A stretch of 64,000 bases of DNA from Primulina eburnea (Eukaryota; Streptophyta; Magnoliopsida; Lamiales; Gesneriaceae). Made by a program: the position numbers and the translations under genes. This document shows, piece after piece, positions 1-10,363 of the stretch. Numbering within the stretch: the stretch's first letter is position 1; each line of letters opens with the position of its first letter. Under the pieces are notes generated by a model, which was given only the letters and a program-made list of their open reading frames with translations, had not been told where the DNA came from and did no database searches. The stretch is taken from contig NC_133104.1 in the NCBI RefSeq assembly GCF_022965805.1, positions 22,281,308-22,345,307 on the forward strand, read 5' to 3'.

Positions 1-730
1 CTTATCAAAACCAAACTCTTTGATTGTACTGTCGAATCTGAGGTTCCAACTCCTAGATGCCTGTTTTAGACCATAAACAGATCTTTGAAGTTTGCATACC
101 ATATGCTCACTTCCGATAGATGTAAACCCTTCGGGTTGAGACATGTAAATCTCTTCCTTAATATCCCCATTAAAAAGGCTGTCTTAACATCCATCTGTCA
201 TATCTCATAGTCATACCATGCAGCTATGTCTAGCAAAATCCTTATGGACTTGAACATTGCAACTGGAGAAAAGGTTTCCTCAAAGTCAACTCCTTGTCTT
301 TGAGTATATCCTTTTGCCACCAATCACGCCTTGAAGGTCAATACCTTCCCATCCGCCCCAAGTTTCCTCTTGTAAATCCATTTACACCCTATGGGAACAA
401 TTCCCTCAGGTGGATCCACGAGATTCCACACTTGATTCGAATGCATGGAATTCATCTCAGATTCCATCGCTTCAAGCTACTTGGATGAATCAGCATCAGA
501 TAATGCTTCTTTGAAGGTCCCTTGGATCACATCCATGGATAGGCTCATCATGCCCTCTTCAAGAAGCAGACCATACCTCATGGGTGGTCTCGAGACTCAC
601 TCGGATCGACTATCCAATTTATCTCCCACTACCTGCTTCACATAAGCAGGGCTCCCCATATTCTAAGATAAGAATATTTGGGAGGCTTACCCATCCATAT
701 CTCATATGGTGTCTGCCTTTAAATGGACAT
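1..730 (-). pseudogene. C1 pol remnant: reverse transcriptase N-terminal part and linker
   Basis: In reverse complement this matches the C5 polyprotein from the segment after integrase into the start of reverse transcriptase, ending near the YGLKQASRSWNLRFD region at the left window edge. The frame is interrupted many times. Two internal losses are visible: the integrase deletion, whose junction is at about 725-737, and a second deletion near 600 that joins the post-integrase linker to sequence that normally lies upstream. It cannot encode a working enzyme. The catalytic YVDD part of RT lies outside the window. Confidence 0.85.
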
Positions 731-910
731 TTAGTGGAATATCTTTCAATTTTTAGTTGTAGAGATCGTTTTCAAGTTCTCCAATACCAATCAAACATTC
801 ATTCATGTAAATGTTGCAAACACCCTTGCAAAATAAACATGAATATCCATTTTTATAAACATAGAAATGGAAACAATGTTTTTCACAAAATTAGGTACAA
901 ACAAAACATC

Positions 911-1133
911 TCATAAAATTAACTTAAAACTATTGTTCAATAATAAGTAAACAACTTCAACAGCCTTGGCAGCAACTCTTGCTCCATTGCCCATCCTCAA
1001 GAAGGTCACACCTTCCTTAAGCTTCCTTCTTCTTCCCATCACCTGTAACTCATTACAGAGATGTGAACCACATCCGGTATCCAATACCCAAGAAGTAAAG
1101 TTAATTGAAATGTTTACTTCGATATAGAACATA
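911..1133 (-). pseudogene. C1 protease remnant
   Basis: This matches the C5 segment that holds the aspartic protease motif D-T-G-C-G-S-H (seen at about 1066-1087) and the following GRSRRLREG-like stretch. The frame is shifted relative to the upstream gag, so no Gag-Pro fusion would be made. It is a remnant of the copia protease that normally cuts the polyprotein inside the virus-like particle. Confidence 0.75.
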
Positions 1134-1985
1134 CTAGTTTCCAGAACTCTTCTGGGCCAGATATTCCTTGCAATTTCGCCTCCAATGTCCAGGATTCTTG
1201 CAGTGATGACAAAGATCACTAGTCTTGTCAGACTTAACTGGTGTGGCTGCCACAACGGGATTCGGAGATTGCCTCAACAAGGCCACGTTCTTCTTGGGAC
1301 GTTGGAAAGAACGCTTCTTTCCATTCCCATGTGGATCAATCTTCGTACCAGATGAAGAACCCACATAAAGAACCAACTTCACTTTCTTGATGGTTGATTC
1401 AAACGTAACAAGCATATTCACCAACTCCTCAAGGGTCGGCTCCATCTTGTTCATGTTGAATTTCACCACAAATGGATCAAATGAGCTAGGCAATGATAAC
1501 AGCAACACGTCGGTGGTCAACTCCGAAGACAAGATCAGATCCATGCCAACGAGCTTGTCCACGAGCCCAATTAACTTCAGGCCATGCTCATGGACCGAGG
1601 CCCCATCTCGCATGCGCAAAGTGATCAGCTCATTGACGGTAGCATGCCTAAGAGGCCGTGTTTGCTCACCAAAGAGCTCCTTGAGATGCAAATGAATGTC
1701 AGCAGCACTCTTTGCATCCTCAAAACGCCTCTGCAGCTCATCATTCATAGAAGTCAGCATATAACACCTGGCTATCAGGTCATGGTCACACCATTCCTTG
1801 TAAGCCTGCAATTCCTCAGGAGTGCATTCAGTCGGAGCCTCAACAGGGGGCGACTCAGTCAGTGTATATGCTACCCTTTCCGAATTCAAGACGATTTTCA
1901 GGTTTCTTAGCCAAGTGAGGTAATTAGGTCTAGTTAATATGTGTTTTTCGAGTATTACGGATATCGGATTGCGAATCGAAGACAT
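1134..1985 (-). CDS. gag: C1 gag (capsid/nucleocapsid) open frame
   Basis: An open frame of about 284 codons starting at the ATG at 1985, where all family members begin with MSS(I/M)RN. The open frame extends upstream to 2162, but the extension is leader and lies before the conserved splice-acceptor-like site, so 1985 is preferred. The UBN2-type Gag region is followed by the zinc knuckle CHHCKNPGHWRRNC near the C-terminus (CX2CX4HX4C), which binds RNA. The frame stops just after the knuckle because of a small lesion where intact C5 continues into protease. Gag stays open although pol is destroyed, as in C4. Confidence 0.8.
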   Translation of the reverse strand: MSSIRNPISVILEKHILTRPNYLTWLRNLKIVLNSERVAYTLTESPPVEAPTECTPEELQAYKEWCDHDLIARCYMLTSMNDELQRRFEDAKSAADIHLHLKELFGEQTRPLRHATVNELITLRMRDGASVHEHGLKLIGLVDKLVGMDLILSSELTTDVLLLSLPSSFDPFVVKFNMNKMEPTLEELVNMLVTFESTIKKVKLVLYVGSSSGTKIDPHGNGKKRSFQRPKKNVALLRQSPNPVVAATPVKSDKTSDLCHHCKNPGHWRRNCKEYLAQKSSGN

Positions 1986-4616
1986 TTTCAATTTGTACTG
2001 AAAAGTAAAACAGATAAATGTTGATGACTTTTTAAAATATTTAGTAAGATATGAAGTTTGGACTTTTACTTCATAAATATTTTCTCCCGCTGTTTTGACA
2101 TCTTTCACTACCCTCCAGTGAAAACGGGAAACTCCTTTCCTCAGTAGGTACGTAAGGTCCAATTAGCGAATTATGGTCCCGAATAATATCAGCCAATCAC
2201 AATTCTTAAAAGGTAGTTTCCAATTGCATCACAATGCAACCCTCTACGTAAACTTTTGTCTCACGTTTGATTAGGACCCAATAATATGACGTCGTTCATC
2301 TTCACGTGTCAAGCCTTACCCATCGATGTGGAACCTTAATGGACGGTCGCCATGAGTTCCCCCAATAATAGGAGCCGAAATCATGGGAGTTCCACGTAGT
2401 TCACATCACCATGTCAATGGATGTCACAGCTTTCCGGCACCCAAAGCTCCCCCAATAATATGAGCCGAGCCCCGAGTACGGGTAGCGTTCATCATGCACC
2501 CATTTTCGATGGAAGACATGGAAATTATAAACAAATTTATAATTTCCCTTTTCGGGCTTGATATTAATTTTGAATCTTATTCAAAATGAGGGTTTTTAAT
2601 TTTGAAAGGTCTCATCATTAATTTTATTTTAATGAGCTCGCCATGTTTGATCGTATGTTTGCCGGATTCATGCAACTTTGTTATTATCATAATAATAACG
2701 CACATACTCATTATTTATATCATATCATGCATATATTGTAAACAGTAAACAAAACAAGGATGATCAATCGCCCCAATACTAATGGACCGTGTGAGCTAAA
2801 CACGGGCCTAGGTCTAATCCTAGAGAAATGCACGGGATGCAAATGCAACTATTACATTAGCTTCCAATATTTACATGTCTTCGATCTTTATAATCATCAT
2901 GACCACCATCTTCCAATCTTGATCATCCATTATACTAATATTTACAAATAAATATCCATGGCAAATAGGGATACATCTCATGGGGTGGGAACGGGCCATA
3001 AACCAAGCCCACTTTATAAAATTATAATTATTACAATCATTCAACACAAATATCCTAGCATACACCTAGCATATTGGGCTTGGGATTTTGATCATCCTTC
3101 ATGCACAATATCACATATCATACACCATCAATTAATTATCACAATAATTAATTGATCTAATATTATATATGTGGGGACCCGGGCTCTAACTCATTTCTCT
3201 GGGATTAAATGGATCTTTATTATGAAAAGTGGGTCAAATTTTTGCTTTTAACATTACATCAAATGTTAATAAAACTAAGCACAATAGATACTTCTACATT
3301 ATTTCATTAAATGTACATACAAGTCTTGTTATTATACATTCGTACAAACTAGTGTTTAAAACAAACTACTATCTACAAGTAGTACAAGCTAGTAGAAACC
3401 ACTAGTCCTCTGCTGCGCTCGGAGTCACCACTCTATCACGATCTCATCTCTGTCTCGATCCAGATCCTGCCCCACCTGTTGTTATGCACACATACAGACA
3501 TAACAACAGCCGGAAACTCCGGTGAAACAAATCCCAGTATAAACATGTATACATGCAGATAATCAATCTAAAACATGAAACATGCTATGATGAATGACAT
3601 CCATAAAATCATGCAATGCGAATCAAACCATGTCTGGACAAGACTCGACTATAACTCTAGGGATCCCGGTGTGGATAAGACGATCTATCACCTACCCTCC
3701 CAATCGGGGTGACTGTACGTCTTATTCCTAGACTTCGGCCTGATCTGTATCCACATCTACAATAGGAGAACGATCTTCCCCTAAGCTGTGATATCACCGA
3801 ACATCTAGAAGTTTGACTGATCTGTCAAGACTCTCTATCTTAAATGCAATGAATAACAATCTGTAAACAAAGCATAATCATCTCAAAAGATTTGAATACA
3901 AGTCTATAAACAATCACAATCATATTACAATATAATCAATAAATCTAGTATGTGATTTTGGTTGGGAAACTCAAATGGGATCTCATTTGAGTTGTATCTC
4001 CCCAAAAAAAACATGCATTATACCTTTCGTTATTAAACCTTTATCGATGTCGAGTCTCGATGTCGAAGTGAGGTATGATGAATCTGAAATGGCAAAGTAG
4101 AGATGCATTCTATCAATATACAACACCAAGCAACTCCTATACAATTCATATTCAATCTCGGTAACAATCGACGGCATAACGGTGTGATTTCTCAATACCG
4201 ATATCTCAACATATATCAACACTATATAATCCTCAATTATAAACGACATAATCTATCTCATAACATCTCAAAGTCTACAAAATCTCATATATAACCATTC
4301 TGAAAAATCGTAACAATGGTATACAATATCCGTTCTTCGATTCGTTTACAATTCTATGATCCTCATAACCATAGGAACACATATCTCAAATAAAATCACA
4401 ATTCCTCCAACATGTATATTTCAAAACATGATGTAATTAAACCATACTTACATCCTCTTGTAGCCCTTGAAGCAAGGAACAAGAATCTCTATTCGGCATA
4501 AAAATCGGATGGCTAAATCTTAAGAAATCTTACCTCAAACTATGAAGAAACTTGAGGAATTCTAAGGGATGCCCTCGATTCTTGTCTGCTGAAGGAGGAA
4601 ATGGCTGAGTCATGCA

Positions 4617-4640
4617 CCAAATATATATATATATATATGC
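4617..4640 (-). promoter_or_regulatory. Possible S1 TATA region
   Basis: An alternating TA run just downstream (in LTR orientation) of the GC motif array, at the place where S2 and G4 also carry TATA-like sequence. It could equally be a simple microsatellite. No start site can be seen directly. Confidence 0.4.
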
Positions 4641-4683
4641 CATGTTTCACAACAAGAAGAGATGGTGGATTTCTCACATGCAG

Positions 4684-4968
4684 CACCGCGGGTGCGCTCA
4701 TGTGCAGACCGTGGGTGCGCTCATGCTTCGGCATGGTTTTTATTTTTTCAAAAATGACGACCGCGGGTGCGGTACATGTCAGACCGCGGGTGCGGTCTTT
4801 TTGCACCGCGGGTGCGGTCTTGCTTCGAATAAAATTTGCCAACTTTCTGTCCATGCACCGCGGGTGCGGTCTAGGTCGCACCGCGGGTACGGTGTTGCTT
4901 CGGATTTTCTTGCAAAAATCCACAATTGCATGACCGCGGGTGCACGCATGTTCTGAGCGCGGGTGCGG
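4684..4968 (-). repeat. GC-rich 14-bp motif array in the S1 promoter region
   Basis: About nine scattered copies of ACCGCGGGTGCGGT (plus strand) or close variants, spaced irregularly at about 20-50 bp in AT-rich DNA. Each contains the partial palindrome CCGCGG. In S1 orientation the array lies directly upstream of a TATA-like tract, so it sits where U3 enhancer repeats would be. S2 has the same motif in the same orientation, in about eight copies. Confidence 0.85.
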
Positions 4969-5482
4969 TCTTGCAAAACACTAATTCTCATGTCTTTTCT
5001 CCTCTCCTTACAAGTCATGCATTCTCATATCTTCCGAGGCTCATATTAATGAATACTAATAAATCTCGGACCTTACAATATATCTTGATCCAATCACTAA
5101 CCGCCACGATTATAAACTAAATTAACAAAGTATACAAAAACCTTTTTCTACTTTCAAATTAATTTATTTATAACCGAATTTCTTGTAAATCACCATTTAC
5201 TATAAATATTTAAAGTCCAACTTAAAATATTTATTTCATGAGAAAATATTTGCAACTTTTGTAATTTTAAACTTAAGGGCCCAAAAACTTATTTTTCACC
5301 AAAAACATTTTGGCCCATTTAAAATTCACAAATATGTTAGCCATCCAATGTCACAACAACTCAAGGCCCATGACACTTTGATAATCCAAAACACTCTTGG
5401 AAACCCTAGTCGTCATCGCCGGAGCTCCGTCACCGGATTCCGGCCAACTTGGCAATTTTTTTTTTTTAATAAAATGTAGTGG

Positions 5483-5575
5483 CTGTTCGGGCAGCCCCTT
5501 GGGCTGCCCTAGCTGCCCGTTTCGGGCAGCCCCTCGGGCAGCCCAAGCTGCCCGAAATGGACAGAAACTGCTGCC
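5483..5575 (-). repeat. C1 leader hairpin array of GGGCAGCCC/GGGCTGCCC units
   Basis: Dense inverted copies of CGGGCAGCC and GGCTGCCCG, bordered by a T-rich run at 5457-5468. In RNA these would fold into strong GC hairpins about 110-220 nt downstream of the primer site. The same block, with different copy number and order, occurs in C3, C4 and C5. Confidence 0.8.
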
Positions 5576-5685
5576 CAAAATTCCCCCGAAACTGGCCTTG
5601 ATTCGATGCAAAATTTTGTTCTCATGCGGTTAGAAATCGATCTCAACATAGTATCTTGTAAATGCTACACAAAATCGTAACCATA

Positions 5686-5697
5686 GCTCAGATACCA
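5686..5697 (-). promoter_or_regulatory. C1 primer-binding site (initiator tRNA-Met)
   Basis: The minus strand reads TGGTATCTGAGC two bases after the end of the 5' LTR. It matches the 3' end complement of plant initiator tRNA-Met (TGGTATCAGAGC) with one mismatch. It primes minus-strand DNA synthesis. Confidence 0.85.
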
Positions 5698-5699
5698 CT

Positions 5700-7704
5700 T
5701 GAAAGGGGATCGGTTACGGTGACCGGAAGCGCAACGGAAGTTAAAAATTTTAAATTTTACAAGGAAAAAATTCGGCCACCTCATATCTTGTGTAGCAAAT
5801 ACAAAAACACAAAAAATGACATTCATAGTGTGTTTAGAAATGTACCTACCAATCTTAAAAGATTGATGATGGCTCCGACTAAGGTGTAAACACCTTAGCT
5901 CTTAAATGGCAAGACAATCTTCAAGCTTCCCTTTGAGCCCACCTTGCTCAAATATTAAGCCCACCACCAACTAACTAGAACCACTCTAATTTTGCACTAG
6001 AAAAATTAGAGCATTTTTCTTTAAGAAGTGTATTGTTTCTCCAACAATTGAAGAACAAAAATGAGGGAGAAAAACACAAGAAATTTCGGCCATCACCATG
6101 GGAGGAGAGAAGGAAGAGCTTTCTTGGTTGTGGAAAAAGTTATTGTGTTGTCCCAAAAGCATGCCATGCCTTGGACATGGAAAAAGTTGTCTCCCAACTC
6201 TTCACCTCCCCATGCACATTCAATTTGGGCTTGTAACAATTACAAGGCCCATGGACTTTAATTTAAATGTCCCTAACATATTTGAGTCAATTTAAAGTTT
6301 ACTTGATTTTGCTCAAGCCCACTAGTTTAATAATTATTTCTAATTGGGCTCTACAAGGCCCAATGTTATTTAATTAATCCAACACTTGAATTAATTTAAT
6401 TACTTGGACTCTACTAGGCCCACTAGTGTTTAAGTAATTCAACACTTGAATTAATTTAATTTAGTCCATAATAATATTTATGAAAATCACAATTTTCAAA
6501 TATATTATTTATTTGGCCAAGTTTTAATTTAAGAACACATTCATAAATTAAAAGTTACATATCTCTCATAGAAGTCATACTTCTATTTTTCTTATGCTTA
6601 TAAACTCATGTATAAGCCGTTCAACACATTGAACTAATTTCTCCTTTATAGAAGTCATACTTCTAATTTTCCTTAGGCTTATATACTCCTTTATAAGCCT
6701 TTCAACACATTGAACTATTTCTCTTCTCAACGGGATCTAGAAAGCTAGTACTTGTGTGGCCCTCAATGGTTCATTAAACGCCTAGCAGCATCGCTTACAT
6801 GATTCCCTAGGTATCAAATGATAGTGCCTGCAAGAACCATTCAATTATGGTTAGCATACAGTACGGTCCCTTCAACTCGTATATCCCGACCGATTCGACA
6901 ACCATTGGTTTATCGAGAGTTGTCAATGAATCGATACTATGTGTCATGTTGTAGTTGCTTCGATGGTGTAATCTATGAAACCCATTTCATAATTACCACC
7001 ATACTCTGATAAGAGATTTCAACCTACATACACATGATAACACATAGGATATCCATACCCGAAGGTAAGCGGTGAATCCCCGACTACAATGCATCGACTC
7101 CTATATGTTTCGACAGAACACCAACCTTGCCACCTGATGACCCCATGAGAGTCGGTAAACTAGTCAAATTGTAATTCTAGCACATAGAGTCTCAATATTG
7201 TCCCGGGTCATAAGGACTAATGGTGTACAACCATAAACTAGGACATTTCCACTCGATAAGTGAGAACCACTTGGAAAGTCCTTTATGGAGGGTTGTTCAG
7301 TGCACTCTACCAGGAGCACCTATCTGCATTCTCGGACATCACAATGTCCGTTACCAATGAAACATGGTACTCACATCGCAGATACTAGTCTCGAACTCGA
7401 GCGGCCTATATCCTTCTTAGTGGCGGCTGAATCGACTAGGAACCATTTAGAATATACAGTATTACAAATATGAGTTTCATGACACTCAAGGGCTATATTC
7501 TTTCTACTATTTGTATATTCAAGGGCTTTATTCTTTCTACTATTTGTATATTCAAGTGCTTTATCTATGCAACTAGCATGGGTATACAGATAAAGATTTG
7601 CCAAAACAATAATTTCAAATATTATTAAATAAAAATTGCTTATACATAGAGTTTCTTTGTGAACACTCGGCCAACACTTGGCTCGGCGGGCACCTACTCT
7701 AACA
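5700..7704 (-). repeat. C1 5' LTR
   Basis: A 2005-bp copia LTR; in element orientation TGTTAGAGTAGG ... CCCTTTCA. It lacks roughly 150 bp present in the C3 LTRs near 6770 and carries a tandem duplication of about 33 bp (about 7496-7561). The small open frames seen here recur in every LTR copy on both strands and are sequence conservation, not proteins. A donor-like GGTAG/GTACAT with an adjacent hairpin lies at 5845-5867. Confidence 0.92.
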
Positions 7705-8654
7705 GTCTCCGTGTCTAGCCACTGATCCAGATGACTCTGCTGCCTGGGATCCCTGGGCACCTCTCTGTGGAAATACTCTAGCAAATTGTACCTGCTGTCC
7801 ACAAATACGACAGCTGCCAAACACTCCTCGACACTGCTCTGTGGAATGCTTCCCTCCACAGGTACTGCAATAAGGTCCAGTATAGCTCTGGCTCTGTCGA
7901 GGACCCCTAGAGCTAGAAGAACTGCTTCCTGATTTCTTGAATTGCTTTCCTCTAGCTTTCAAGAAATACTTCTTTCCGCCACTACTGCTGCCACCCTCAA
8001 ATCGAGAATGTGGTTGTTCTGGTCTCGGGGCTGGAGGCATAAACGAAGCTCCCCTCTGTCTCATCAGACCTGCTTCGGCTCCCTTAGCCCGGTTCAAGCC
8101 ATCACTGAAATTGTTTGGCCTCCCGGTATTCACCAATGTAAAATTTCAGGATTTAGGCCATTAATAAATTGGTCTGCAACGGCCTCATCATGTTCAGCCT
8201 CGTGGGGAGCAAACCGCAACAATGTAGAGAACTTGGCCACATATTTCTCAATGTTTAACTGGCCATGTCTCAAGTTAGCAAATTCGGCTCCCTTGTCTTT
8301 CCTGTACGACACTGGAAAGAACCTCTGATAAAATTCAGTTCTAAACACATTCCAGGTAATAGTTGTACCTCGATGTTCTAATGCTCGCTTAGTAGTGATC
8401 CACCAGTTCTTTGCAATATCGTGTAATCGGTGTCCAATTAACTTCACCCTCCGCTCATCAGTATAGTCCAGGGACTCAAACAGCATCTCGATATCGTCAA
8501 GCCAACTCTCGCAGTCCACTGAAGTCTTGGTACCTTTCAGAGTTGGTGGATGGAAAGACTGAAACCTTTTCAATAATGTCTCCATAGGATTGGCTGTAAC
8601 GTCCATCGGAGGATTCGACGTGCTACCCTGTTCTGGTACTCTTCTCGGACGCAT
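7705..8654 (-). pseudogene. gag: G2 gag, frameshifted and cut by C1
   Basis: The ATG at 8654 (MRPRRVPEQG) starts a Gag that matches G1 Gag through the retrotransposon gag core (WFDD/SWLDD..., [30 protein letters not shown]). A one-base deletion near 8133 shifts the frame, and the following frame continues VNTGRPNNF... to the nucleocapsid. The first zinc knuckle [13 protein letters not shown] is present, while the second reads CRICGQQVQFARVF and has lost its H and last C. C1 interrupts it at 7705. It is not functional. Confidence 0.88.
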
Positions 8655-8656
8655 AT

Positions 8657-9788
8657 CTGATAATCAAATGGATTAGTAACAAATACCACAAATTTATTTC
8701 AGTCCTCTTCTGATCATCTTACTGCTGATCCAGAATCGGTGCTGATCCATTCTCAATAAAACATATTACCATATCAAATCAGATAATCAAGTAACATGTA
8801 TTTATGCAGTAAGACATGCTAGCATTCAAAAGCAGGAAAGAAAACCTCAATCTACCCCGCTCACTAGCTTCTATCTCAATCTAAAGGATCTATCGCTCTG
8901 ATACCACCTGTTGTGGGGACCCGGATGCTAATCAAGTTCTTAATCGTCATTGGGATAATTTAATCAATTATAATAAACAGTGTCAAAATTTTTTTATTTT
9001 TATTTTTAAAATGCGGAACGTAATGGAAATCATACTATTATAGATATCATTATAAAATAAGGTACAAATCATGTACAACGTACATTCAATATAGACTAAG
9101 GTTCAACAACTAACTATCAAGTGTTTAAACCCTATTTACAGCAACATCAAAGTCCGTGGTCTCCAGTCTAATCCTGATCTCTCGTCATCTTCTCGACCCT
9201 GATCATGTCCCACTTGTTGTCATGCACACATACAAACACGACAACAGCCGGATAATTCCAGTGAGAATATGATCCCAGTATAAATCAACGAACATGCAGT
9301 CATATAATCAATATAAAGTAAGAAGAAGATATCAGATATAAATCAAAGTTTGAAACATAATTCATATAAAACTGTCAATCATACTCGTGACTCCACGACT
9401 CAGACAAGACTCAATCCTAGTCTAGGGATCCCTATTTCCAGACGTTGGCAGTCCTTTATCGACCAACAGTAATAGAAGAAACTCCGATTCTATCCACGTC
9501 GATATAACCAAACATCCAGTGTCTTGACCTATCCGTCACAGACTATGGCACTATCGCCAATACAATATCTTGTGACATCGTGCAATGTGCCCGTGACGAT
9601 CCCACCACTATTAGGCACTTCTGTCACAAGATCACTCGTCTAATACTCATCTAATACATGCTTCCTATAAATCAATAGAATAGCATATAAAATGAAATCA
9701 ATGCATATAACAACAATAAGTATGTGATTTAGGGAAACTCAAGTATATCCTACTTGAGTCGATCTCCCGATATCACATTGAATTATAC
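8657..9788 (-). other. Predicted G2 leader intron
   Basis: Donor AAAAG|GTATAATTC with intron G at 9788 in the LTR. Acceptor TTACTAATC...TTATCAG ends at 8657, two bases before the gag ATG at 8654. It spans the LTR end and primer site (1132 bp). TTACTAAT resembles a branch point. Confidence 0.45.
8895..8906 (-). promoter_or_regulatory. G2 primer-binding site (initiator tRNA-Met)
   Basis: The minus strand reads TGGTATCAGAGC, an exact match to the plant initiator tRNA-Met complement, five bases inside the 5' LTR end. Confidence 0.9.
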
Positions 9789-10363
9789 CTTTTGTTTGTA
9801 GTCTCGGTTTGAAGCAATAATCGTTCTGAACTCAAGACTGTCTCTGTAAATCTGAAATGATATATCGAGAATCATAATATCAATATTCCATTCTCAATTC
9901 AACACTGAATCTTATTTAATCTGGATTTAATTCAAATCACGATATAACGGCACAATCTCAGTAACCCCGTCAATACCATATCGACAAACATCAATTACAA
10001 ATCATAACTCATATCCGATACCATCGGTAATCAATCCATAATTCAAATCTGTCCAATATCAATCGATATGTTCTGAAAAATCATAACAACTTCATAATCA
10101 ATCCGTTTCTCAATCTGACTTCAATTCTACGATGTCTAACATGTCAAGAACATCATGTATGAAGTGTATTCGATTCCAACAATATCATAATTTCAAATCT
10201 TAACAAAACGTAACAATACTTACGTCCAGTGGTAGCCTGCGTTGATAGGAACACGGTACTGAAGTCGGATTCAAAATCTAACAAGCGGATCGAAATATAA
10301 AGGCGTAAGGATTTTTCTTAAAAATTCTCTGAAGCTTATCCTCAACTTCTTGCCGGAGGAAAT
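8912..10363 (-). repeat. G2 5' LTR, U5-side segment
   Basis: Starts (plus strand) with TGTGGGGACCCGG, the reverse of the LTR end, and runs to the C3 insertion. It carries the conserved ACTCCGG/CCGGATAA-type block and the AAAG|GTATAATT donor-like site (9788) found in all local gypsy LTRs. The last five bases, GAAAT, are the left copy of the C3 target. Confidence 0.88.

Larger units (their letters stand above)
3170..5077 (-). mobile_element. Solo gypsy LTR S1, minus orientation
   Basis: A 1908-bp LTR with no internal region. In its own orientation it begins TGTAAGGTCC and ends GGGTCCCCACA, giving the TG...CA termini of the local gypsy families. It is flanked by an exact 5-bp duplication ATATA (3165-3169 and 5078-5082). 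The uninterrupted site is seen in the leaders of C3 and C5. Solo LTRs arise by unequal recombination between the two LTRs of a full element. It shares the ACCGCACCCGCGGT motif and layout with S2, so the two are one family. Confidence 0.93.
1986..5699 (-). other. C1 5' leader (untranslated), split by solo LTR S1
   Basis: Non-coding leader between the primer-binding site and gag. It is collinear with the leaders of C3, C4 and C5, apart from the S1 insertion at 3170-5077. It contains four spaced copies of a CCCAATAATATGA-like motif (near 2190, 2278, 2362 and 2450), a GC-rich hairpin array (5483-5575) and an acceptor-like pyrimidine tract ending at 1998. Short open frames in it are not conserved as proteins. 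Confidence 0.75.
1998..5845 (-). other. Predicted C1 leader intron
   Basis: The donor-like site TAG|GTACAT, with intron G at 5845, lies inside the 5' LTR. The acceptor TTTACTTTTCAG ends at 1998, 12 nt before the gag ATG. Excluding S1 and its duplicated target, the intron would be about 1.9 kb, close to 1902-1958 bp in C3, C4 and C5. It would remove the primer site and the structured leader. This is a prediction from sequence only. Confidence 0.5.
1..7704 (-). mobile_element. Copia element C1, partial, minus strand, integrase-deleted
   Basis: A Ty1/copia retrotransposon read right to left: 5' LTR (5700-7704), initiator-Met primer site, a long leader interrupted by solo LTR S1, an open gag, then broken pol that leaves the window at base 1. 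The 3' LTR is outside the window, so only the right insertion boundary is visible. It lies in the gag of gypsy G2, and the first five bases after the LTR (7705-7709, GTCTC) are the expected duplicated target. Compared with intact C5 it lacks the whole integrase region, with the same junction as C4, so it belongs to a defective subfamily. Confidence 0.9.

Noticed and set aside
1134..2162. Gag of C1 starting at 2162
   Set aside because: The extra 59 codons are leader sequence, are not open in C3, C4 or C5, and lie before the conserved acceptor-like tract. The shared start is 1985.
4540..5018. S1 GC motif array as a CRISPR-like repeat-spacer array or a coding region
   Set aside because: Spacing is irregular, the motif is only 14 bp and degenerate, the context is an LTR in a plant genome, and overlapping frames on both strands reflect the repeat.
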